From Burkholderia latens (GTDB lineage: Bacteria; Pseudomonadota; Gammaproteobacteria; Burkholderiales; Burkholderiaceae), in assembly GCF_902499045.1 (NCBI RefSeq), contig NZ_CABVPL010000004.1:186001-250000 (forward strand): 64,000 bases of DNA, given 5' to 3'. Below the pieces are notes generated by a model that saw only the letters and a list, made by a program, of their open reading frames with translations, was not told where the DNA came from and searched no databases. How positions within the stretch are numbered: the stretch's first letter is position 1; each line of letters opens with the position of its first letter. Shown here one piece after another: positions 60,174-64,000 of this stretch. The translations under genes and the position numbers were made by a program.

Positions 60174-60950
60174 TCATGCCACGGCTCCGGTGCCACCGTC
60201 ATGCGCGTGCGGGTCCTCGGCGCGGTGCGTCAATACGTGCCGCAGAAATTCCCGGGTCCGCGCTTCGCGTGGCGAACCCAGTACGTCGTTGGCATTGCCC
60301 TCTTCGATGATGAGGCCAGCATGCAGGAAGCACACGCGATCGGCCACTTCACGGGCAAAGCCCATTTCGTGCGTGACGACCAGCATTGTCATCCCTTCGC
60401 GCGCCAGCGTGCGCATCACGCTCAGCACTTCGCCCACAAGTTCGGGGTCCAGCGCTGAAGTGGGCTCGTCGAATAAAATGGCCCTCGGCTTCATCGCCAG
60501 CGATCGCGCGATCGCCACCCGTTGCTGCTGGCCGCCCGACAGTTGATGGGGATAAGCATCGATTTTCTGGCCGAGTCCAACCTTATGCAGCAACTCGATC
60601 GCCTCGCGTCGCGCCTGCTCGACCGGCTCGCGCTTGACATGCACCGGCCCCTCCATCACGTTTTCCACGGCGGTACGGTGCGGGAACAGGTTGAAGCGCT
60701 GGAACACCATGCCGACTTGAGTGCGAAGCTGATTGATATGGCGTGAGCGCTGCTCGACTATCTGATCCAGCAATTTGATCTCGCCCGAATCGTACGACTC
60801 CAGGGCATTGATGCATCGAAGCAGCGTCGACTTGCCGGAGCCCGATGCCCCGATCAGACACACCACCTCGCCCTCGTTCACCTTCAACGTAATGCCTTTG
60901 AGCACAGGCACGTCGCCAAAGCTCTTATGTACGTCCTTGATCTCGATCAT
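60174..60950 (-). CDS. Polar amino-acid ABC transporter ATP-binding protein
   Basis: A 258-residue GlnQ/HisP-type ATPase: GASGSGKST (Walker A), [16 protein letters not shown] (Q-loop), [15 protein letters not shown] (signature), [12 protein letters not shown] (Walker B), LVVTHEM (H-loop). The ATG at 60950 has GAGGCGG ahead of it and lies eight bases past the permease stop. It is part of the second transporter module (ATPase, one permease, binding protein). Confidence 0.93.
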   Translation of the reverse strand: MIEIKDVHKSFGDVPVLKGITLKVNEGEVVCLIGASGSGKSTLLRCINALESYDSGEIKLLDQIVEQRSRHINQLRTQVGMVFQRFNLFPHRTAVENVMEGPVHVKREPVEQARREAIELLHKVGLGQKIDAYPHQLSGGQQQRVAIARSLAMKPRAILFDEPTSALDPELVGEVLSVMRTLAREGMTMLVVTHEMGFAREVADRVCFLHAGLIIEEGNANDVLGSPREARTREFLRHVLTHRAEDPHAHDGGTGAVA

Positions 60951-60958
60951 TTGCCGCC

Positions 60959-61615
60959 TCACTTCACCTTGTGTTTACCGAAGCGCCGCTCGAGCGCCTT
61001 CGTCAAACTCATCAACGGAAGGCTCATGGCGAGATATCCGATCGCCACGAGCGTGTAGACCTCAAGATTCTGGAAGGTCGCGGCCGCGATCAGTGAGCCT
61101 TGACGCGTCATCTCGGAGACGGTGATCGTCGATGCCAGTGACGAATCCTTGAGCATCGACACGAGCGTGTTGCTATAAGGCGGCAAGGCGACCTTGATGG
61201 CTTGGGGAAGAATCACCCGCGTCATCGTCTTGATGCGCCCCATTCCGATGGATTGGGCTGCTTCGTATTGACCCGGATCAACGGATTCGATGCCGGATCG
61301 AATGATTTCGGCGACGTACGTGGAGTACCCAAACGCCAAGCCGATGATGCTCGCCTGCAAGGCACTCATTTGTAGCCCGATCGAGGGCAGTACAAAGTAG
61401 ATATAAAACAGCAACACGATCATCGGCAGCCCCCGCACCACGTTGATCAACGTGGTGGCCGCGCGCCTGACCGGCGCGTGCCGCGACATCTTCAGAAGCG
61501 CCCAAACGAGACCCAGCACGGTACTGAGAATCAGGCAGCTGATCGTGATAAAGACGGTCATCCCGGCCCCTTGCAGCAGGATGGGGACAAAATCGACCAT
61601 GTCGCTCCAACGCAT
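60959..61615 (-). CDS. Polar amino-acid ABC transporter permease
   Basis: A 218-residue, five-helix permease of the glutamine/histidine type. [20 protein letters not shown] with [20 protein letters not shown] is the EAA loop, and [20 protein letters not shown] is a family hallmark. AAAGG lies before the ATG. Only one permease gene is present, so the channel is probably a homodimer, in contrast to the two-permease system at 54045-55465. Confidence 0.93.
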   Translation of the reverse strand: MRWSDMVDFVPILLQGAGMTVFITISCLILSTVLGLVWALLKMSRHAPVRRAATTLINVVRGLPMIVLLFYIYFVLPSIGLQMSALQASIIGLAFGYSTYVAEIIRSGIESVDPGQYEAAQSIGMGRIKTMTRVILPQAIKVALPPYSNTLVSMLKDSSLASTITVSEMTRQGSLIAAATFQNLEVYTLVAIGYLAMSLPLMSLTKALERRFGKHKVK

Positions 61616-61668
61616 GTTTCGCCTTTCCAATAATCGTTTGTACTTAAAGACCGGCGCCGTTTTTAATT

Positions 61669-61702
61669 GTAGCTATCAAGAGCGGATGATCTCGATAGCT
61701 AC
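61669..61702. promoter_or_regulatory. Hairpin between binding-protein and permease genes
   Basis: GTAGCTATC, 16-base loop, GATAGCTAC: a perfect 9-bp inverted repeat in the 232-base gap after the binding-protein stop. Such intercistronic stems often protect the binding-protein mRNA so that it is made in excess over the permease. There is no T-run on either side, so a simple terminator is less likely. Confidence 0.5.
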
Positions 61703-61847
61703 GCTCGGACTATGCGGCAGACCGGCCGTCTCCTTACCCAACGGTCATACTCATGCGCATCTGGCAAGTCGGATCGAGTCCCATTCGATCCGACCGAAGA
61801 CGCGCATCACTATGCCCTCCTGTCATCGTCCATCGACATCCGGCACG

Positions 61848-62654
61848 TCAATCCACGTAATTCCATTTCTTCAGGATCTTGTCCAACGTTCCGTCCGCCT
61901 TGATCTTGGCCAGCCCGTCGTTGATCTTTGACAGCAAGGCGGCATTTCCTTTCTTGACGCCGAATGCAATCGGTACCTTTCGAAGCGGTTTGAAGCCATC
62001 GACGACACGACAACCCTGCAGCGTACCGGCAGCCTCCTGTGCCTTCCAGATCGGATAATCATTGAATCCTGCCGTAATGCGACCAAGCGTGACATCACGG
62101 GCCATATCGGCGGCAGTGTTATACAACTTCACTTCCTTGAAGATGCCGAGCTTCACAAGCTCGTCCGAGGTTTCCTCGCCGGCGCCGGCGCCGATCACCG
62201 TGCCTTTCAGATCGTCAATTGTCCGATAGGTATTCTTATCGGAGGCGCTGACGATGATCCCCTTGCCAAAAAAAGCCACGGGTTGAGAGAAAGCGATCAC
62301 CTCTTCTCGCTTCGGCGTCGGTGTCATACCGGCCACGATGAGGTCGATCTTGTCGGAAACGACTGACTGGATCAATGCGGAGAATGGAATGACATTGAAC
62401 GACACGTCGAAGCCCTCGCGCTGCCCAATTGCGCGAATGACATCCGGCATGACGCCTTCAATCTGATTTGTCTTGATGTTCAAGAACGCGTTGGGAACGC
62501 TGGACGGCGTGGTTCCGGCGGAAACGTTGATTTGCGCTGCCCATGCCTGGCTGGCTCCGCAGACCGTTGCTACGGCTACGGCGGCAGCAACGAGAATGCG
62601 CTGGAAGAAACGGACGTGCTTCCCCGAAGCACTTTGCGGCGTATATTGGAACAT
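61848..62654 (-). CDS. Polar amino-acid ABC transporter substrate-binding protein
   Basis: A 268-residue family-3 binding protein. The signal peptide runs to about VCGASQAWAA, and the mature part begins QINVSAGTTPSSVPNAFLNI. GVMPDVIRAIGQREGFDVSF and KIDLIVAGMTPTPKREEVIA are typical. AAGGATA precedes the ATG. It comes after the aldehyde dehydrogenase gene and before the permease and ATPase in one operon. The variable ligand pocket does not allow substrate naming. Confidence 0.92.
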   Translation of the reverse strand: MFQYTPQSASGKHVRFFQRILVAAAVAVATVCGASQAWAAQINVSAGTTPSSVPNAFLNIKTNQIEGVMPDVIRAIGQREGFDVSFNVIPFSALIQSVVSDKIDLIVAGMTPTPKREEVIAFSQPVAFFGKGIIVSASDKNTYRTIDDLKGTVIGAGAGEETSDELVKLGIFKEVKLYNTAADMARDVTLGRITAGFNDYPIWKAQEAAGTLQGCRVVDGFKPLRKVPIAFGVKKGNAALLSKINDGLAKIKADGTLDKILKKWNYVD

Positions 62655-62789
62655 GGTCTATCCTTGAGAAAATTGCTTCATCCACGTGCGGCAAAAGCAT
62701 GCATACAAGACGTTCGGCCTCCTTCACACCCCGGTGTCAAGCAACGAGCAAAACCATTCATTGCGGTGTCGATCAACTTCTACCCACCG

Positions 62790-64000
62790 TCACATTCGAT
62801 CAAAATCGATCAGCACGCTCTTGTATCGCATGCTGGCTTCCAGCGCTTGGCGCCCGAGATCTTTCCCGATACCCGACTGTTTGAATCCCCCGGTGGGAAT
62901 AATCATGTCCCCGCTGCGACCATAGCGATTTATCCAGACGGTACCAGCAGCAATTCGGCGCATAGCGCGCATCGCTTGCCCAATGTCGCTCGTATGGACA
63001 CCCGCACACAACCCGTATGTCGGGTGGCCGGCAAGTGCGATGCCTTCATCCTCGTCCTCAAAGGTCTGAACGGTCAGCACCGGACCGAACAATTCCTGCT
63101 GCACCGCCGGCGTCGAATCGGTCACATTCGCCAGGAGGGTCGGTCGGTGGAAATAGCCGCCGTCTGTATCTTCGAAGTAGCCACCTCCGAAGATGAGTTC
63201 GGCGCCGCTCGCTAGACTCTCGTCGATGAGGGACTCTATCCGATCAGCTTGGCTTCGGCTGATGATGGGTGAATAGTGAGTCGTGCTCCGCCATAGTGGC
63301 CCTGGGGCGATATTCGCCAAGTTGCGCTGTACCGCTTCGAGCAGCGGCTCGGCGATGCGCCTGTGCGCGATAAGCCGCGTACCGGCAACGCATGCTTGGC
63401 CCCCATTGCTGGTGAATCCTCGCGCTATACAGCGCGCTGCGTGCTCCAAGTCCGGTACTTGTTCGAACACGAGTTGGGGGCTTTTCCCGCCCAGCTCGAG
63501 CGTCACGGGCTTCGTGCCATGCAAAGCCGCGTCGCTCATGATCGCAGCACCGGTTCGCGTGGAACCGGTGAAGCTGATCTTCGAAATATCGGGGTGGCGG
63601 GTAATCGCGGCTCCGGTCGTTGCACCACGGCCGTTCACCACGTTGAAGATGCCGGGCGGCATGCCCGCTTCGACTGCCAGTTCCGCCAACCTGAGCGTAG
63701 AGAACGGCGTCAGTTCCGACGGCTTCAACACGACCGCGTTCCCGGCGGCGAGCGCGGGTCCGCACTTCCAGGAGCACATCGACAGCGGGAAATTCCACGG
63801 TGTGATTGCACCGATCACCCCATAGGGTTCCGATGTCACGAATCCCGCACTTTCGCGGCGCGTTGCCGCGAACTCGCCGCCAAGTTTGTCGGCGAGCTCA
63901 GCGAAAAAGCGGATCGCCTCTGCGGTAAATGGCACATCGGATGCGTACGCCTCGGCGACGGGGCGCGTCGAGCTGACCGCCTCCAACTGCGCGAGGCTCA
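62790..64000 (-). CDS. Aldehyde dehydrogenase, partial (N-terminus outside window)
   Basis: The C-terminal 403 residues of an NAD(P)-dependent ALDH; the frame is still open at base 64000 (SLAQLEAVSSTRPVAEAY), so the start lies beyond the window. The catalytic glutamate is in TLELGGKSPQLVFE and the nucleophile in FTSNGGQACVAGTRL. GAITPWNFPLSMCSWKCGPA and SFTGSTRTGAAIM bind NAD(P). It most resembles betaine/gamma-aminobutyraldehyde-type dehydrogenases. It heads the operon with the second ABC transporter and second DAO oxidase. Confidence 0.92.
   Translation of the reverse strand, partial: SLAQLEAVSSTRPVAEAYASDVPFTAEAIRFFAELADKLGGEFAATRRESAGFVTSEPYGVIGAITPWNFPLSMCSWKCGPALAAGNAVVLKPSELTPFSTLRLAELAVEAGMPPGIFNVVNGRGATTGAAITRHPDISKISFTGSTRTGAAIMSDAALHGTKPVTLELGGKSPQLVFEQVPDLEHAARCIARGFTSNGGQACVAGTRLIAHRRIAEPLLEAVQRNLANIAPGPLWRSTTHYSPIISRSQADRIESLIDESLASGAELIFGGGYFEDTDGGYFHRPTLLANVTDSTPAVQQELFGPVLTVQTFEDEDEGIALAGHPTYGLCAGVHTSDIGQAMRAMRRIAAGTVWINRYGRSGDMIIPTGGFKQSGIGKDLGRQALEASMRYKSVLIDFDRM

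Noticed and set aside
1-64000. CRISPR array, tRNA, rRNA, prophage or attachment sites
   Set aside because: No regularly spaced repeats, no tRNA-like cloverleaf or rRNA sequence recognised, and no phage structural or integrase genes; all mobile DNA seen belongs to IS elements.

Overview
The window looks like a Burkholderia-type chromosome (Burkholderiales). The evidence is the GC-rich coding, a cytochrome bo3 operon in the Burkholderia style, NodT/RND efflux genes, a ThrB of the proteobacterial phosphotransferase type, and many LysR regulators sitting next to catabolic operons. It is mostly accessory and catabolic DNA, interrupted by several insertion sequences. Codon and GC usage is patchy: 1-1880 and 17890-22158 are strongly GC-rich, while most other blocks are visibly less so, which suggests a mosaic origin.

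Layout. 1-1880: end of the cyoBCD terminal oxidase operon. 2115-3560: carotenoid-cleavage/lignostilbene-type dioxygenase. 3842-8308: a 2-hydroxycarboxylate carrier with a second leuCD-type hydro-lyase and a divergent LysR. 8427-14948: a two-component system facing a NodT-MFP-RND efflux operon. That operon is broken twice, by an IS110/IS1111-type element inside nodT and by an IS3 remnant that cuts off the RND pump. 16282-22833: GNAT, amino-acid binding protein, two luciferase-like flavin monooxygenases, a fused permease-ATPase ABC protein and a TetR. 22857-30968: a single long operon encoding a biotin carboxylase, a biotin carrier, a carrier-like protein lacking the biotin lysine, PxpA/B/C homologues, an MFS carrier and a dimeric-barrel-like protein, with a divergent LysR. 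31084-39270: LysR, then three tandem RraA-type aldolases, an aminotransferase, an alpha/beta hydrolase, an amino-acid permease and a LivK-type binding protein. 39416-46974: decayed and IS-ridden ground with a frameshifted acyl-CoA hydratase, a split TPP decarboxylase, an aldehyde dehydrogenase stub, a complete IS3 element with a duplicated end, a PoxB-like fragment and an intact IS66 element with a perfect 8-bp target duplication. 47004-64000: two related amine or amino-acid catabolic modules, each with a DAO-family oxidase, an aldehyde dehydrogenase and a polar amino-acid ABC transporter. Between them lie an AsnC regulator and an extra thrB-thrC pair.

Most notable result. The 283-nt noncoding 3' end of the IS110/IS1111-type element carries what looks like its guide (bridge/seeker) RNA. 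A perfect 16-bp inverted repeat encloses two segments that together match the 16 contiguous bases of the interrupted nodT target, followed by two segments that match the element's own end junction. The order is target loop then donor loop, as in the described IS110-family systems.

The other strong leads are the eight-gene carboxylase-plus-PxpABC operon with a non-biotinylatable carrier paralogue, the triple RraA cluster, and the accessory thrBC pair placed among oxidase/ABC modules. Functional assignments for these clusters are inferences from family membership and gene order.
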